Shown: in pieces, positions 6,007 through 6,657 of the stretch
Numbering within the stretch: the stretch's first letter is position 1
Layout: every line of letters starts with the position of its first letter
NCBI GenBank assembly: GCA_024638585.1
Contig: JAHEKA010000129.1
Coordinates: 1-6,657, forward strand
From: Rhodospirillales bacterium
GTDB lineage: Bacteria > Pseudomonadota > Alphaproteobacteria > SMXQ01
DNA length: 6,657 bases
Direction: 5' to 3'
The notes under the pieces: model-generated
Seen by the model: the letters and a program-made list of their open reading frames with translations, nothing else
What the model was told of the DNA's origin: nothing
Database searches by the model: none
Translations under genes and position numbers: made by a program

Positions 6007-6438
6007 TTAACGGTCCGCGTCCTCGACCAGCGCTTGGGCGATGATTTTCCTGAACTTTTCGGGCATGGCCACCGATTCTCGGGTCTTCAGGTCGAAGAAC
6101 ACCTCGACCACCTTCTGCCTGGCGTGCAGGATGCCGGTTTCCGCGTTGATCAGCCGCTGGCGGTAGGTGGTGCTTTTGGTCCCGAGTTTGACGAAAGCGG
6201 ATTCCACCTTGACCAGGCCGCCGGCCTTGACCTCCTGGATGAAATCGGTGGCGGTATGGGCGACGACGGTGACGGCGTCCTGGGCATACATGTCCTCGAA
6301 GGTGATGCCGATGGAGGCCCAGGCGTGGAAACTCGCGTCGTCGAAGATATGGGCGTAATAGCGCACGTTCATGTGCCCCAGGTGGTCGCATTGCGCGGGC
6401 AACACCACGGCACGGTTGGTCTCCATCCATTGGCCCAT
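6007..6438 (-). CDS. Acyl-CoA thioesterase, 4-hydroxybenzoyl-CoA thioesterase family (hotdog fold)
   Basis: This is a 143-residue protein of the 4HBT/YbgC-type hotdog thioesterases, which hydrolyse acyl- or aroyl-CoA thioesters to the free acid and CoA in the cytoplasm. The diagnostic N-terminal motif is CDHLGHMNVRYYAHIFDDA, with D18 as the likely catalytic carboxylate and the usual GHMN turn before the long central helix. The middle part (TATDFIQEVKAGGLVKVESAF) is the typical strand pattern, and the length matches the family. The start ATG at 6438 has AGGAT a few bases upstream; M5 is a less likely alternative. It is transcribed against the amidohydrolase gene and away from the gene beginning at 6611, so it is its own unit with its own promoter. 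A link to the neighbouring catabolic genes through CoA-thioester intermediates is possible but inferred from location only. Family call very confident; acyl group unknown. Confidence 0.93.
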   Translation of the reverse strand: MGQWMETNRAVVLPAQCDHLGHMNVRYYAHIFDDASFHAWASIGITFEDMYAQDAVTVVAHTATDFIQEVKAGGLVKVESAFVKLGTKSTTYRQRLINAETGILHARQKVVEVFFDLKTRESVAMPEKFRKIIAQALVEDADR

Positions 6439-6610
6439 GTCTTCATCCTATCCCAGCGGCAAACCGGGCGCCCGGCTGCGGGACCCCACGGGGCCGGGAG
6501 CATAACTTGCGCCGCATTGAAGTCAAATCCGGGACGGGACCGTTGTCTGGCGCGCCGGGGATTGCTAGCGTAGGGTCCTTGATTCGAGGCCCCGAAGGAG
6601 CCTGCCGCCG
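6439..6610. other. Divergent intergenic region
   Basis: These 172 bases separate two divergent genes and hold no credible gene. They contain the minus-strand promoter described separately and a 12-base palindrome, CCGGGCGCCCGG (6464-6475), in the leader of the thioesterase mRNA. CCCC-AC-GGGG (6484-6493) lies near the predicted transcription start. For the plus-strand gene, TTGTCT (6543-6548), 17 bases, then TAGCGT (6566-6571) is a weak candidate promoter. AAGGAG at 6595-6600 is its ribosome binding site. Confidence 0.6.
6499..6526 (-). promoter_or_regulatory. Candidate sigma70 promoter of the thioesterase gene
   Basis: Reading the minus strand, TTGACT (6526-6521, five of six matches) is followed, after a 16-base gap, by TATGCT (6504-6499, four of six matches). 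Transcription would start near 6492 and leave a leader of about 54 bases. The surrounding sequence is very GC-rich, so the AT-rich boxes stand out. Confidence 0.6.
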
Positions 6611-6657
6611 ATGACCGAGCCTTCGAAAATGCGGCCCGTGACGGGACCCAGCGTATG
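6611..6657 (+). CDS. N-terminal start of a gene leaving the window (perhaps TauD/TfdA-like)
   Basis: ATG 6611 is preceded at a 10-base gap by AAGGAG (6595-6600), and the frame stays open to the window end. Only 15 complete codons are visible: MTEPSKMRPVTGPSV, then an incomplete TG. A start of the form PVTGPSxW is reminiscent of some TauD/TfdA-type dioxygenases, but fifteen residues cannot establish a family. What is supported is a divergent, well-initiated gene whose product is unknown. Confidence 0.4.
   Translation, partial: MTEPSKMRPVTGPSV

Noticed and set aside
6034..6573. 179-residue plus-strand open frame over the thioesterase
   Set aside because: It is the reverse complement of a clear hotdog thioesterase and its translation has no recognisable family.

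Overview
The window is GC-rich, gene-dense bacterial DNA. Codon use is strongly biased to G/C at third positions, most start codons have clear Shine-Dalgarno sequences, and the gene families are those of catabolic accessory loci in Proteobacteria. An alphaproteobacterium of soil or marine type fits best, but this is inferred from style and gene content; there is no rRNA or other marker gene. I see no mobile element, CRISPR array, tRNA or rRNA.

Layout: (1) 1-558, the 3' part of a cupin-domain protein that begins before the window. (2) 559-687, a spacer with a plausible sigma70-type promoter and a 10-bp palindrome just after the predicted transcription start. (3) 688-1797, a periplasmic solute receptor of the tripartite tricarboxylate transporter (TTT, TctC/Bug) family with a tail of eleven lysines. 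(4) 1821-1854, a strong intrinsic terminator or attenuator between receptor and permease. (5) 1868-3865, a large membrane protein in which a TctA permease is followed in the same frame by what looks like the small TctB subunit. (6) 3866-4005, a spacer with short inverted repeats. (7) 4006-4785, a class II aldolase/adducin-family enzyme with its zinc histidines but without the usual aldolase acid residue. (8) 4881-5960, an amidohydrolase-2 (ACMSD-like) metalloenzyme. (9) 6007-6438 on the minus strand, a hotdog-fold acyl-CoA thioesterase converging on the amidohydrolase. (10) 6439-6610, a divergent intergenic region with the best-looking promoter of the window (minus strand). (11) 6611-6657, the first codons of a plus-strand gene leaving the window.

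Working model (inference): the plus-strand genes form a carboxylate uptake-and-breakdown module. The receptor captures an organic acid in the periplasm, the fused TctA-TctB protein imports it, and the class II aldolase-like and amidohydrolase-like enzymes, both from superfamilies that contain decarboxylases of hydroxylated aromatic acids, act on it in the cytoplasm. The upstream cupin could be a related dioxygenase or isomerase. The substrate cannot be read from the sequence. The most unusual points are the one-piece TctA-TctB transporter, the polylysine receptor tail, the terminator placed 13 bases before the permease start, and the aldolase-family enzyme lacking its usual acid residue.
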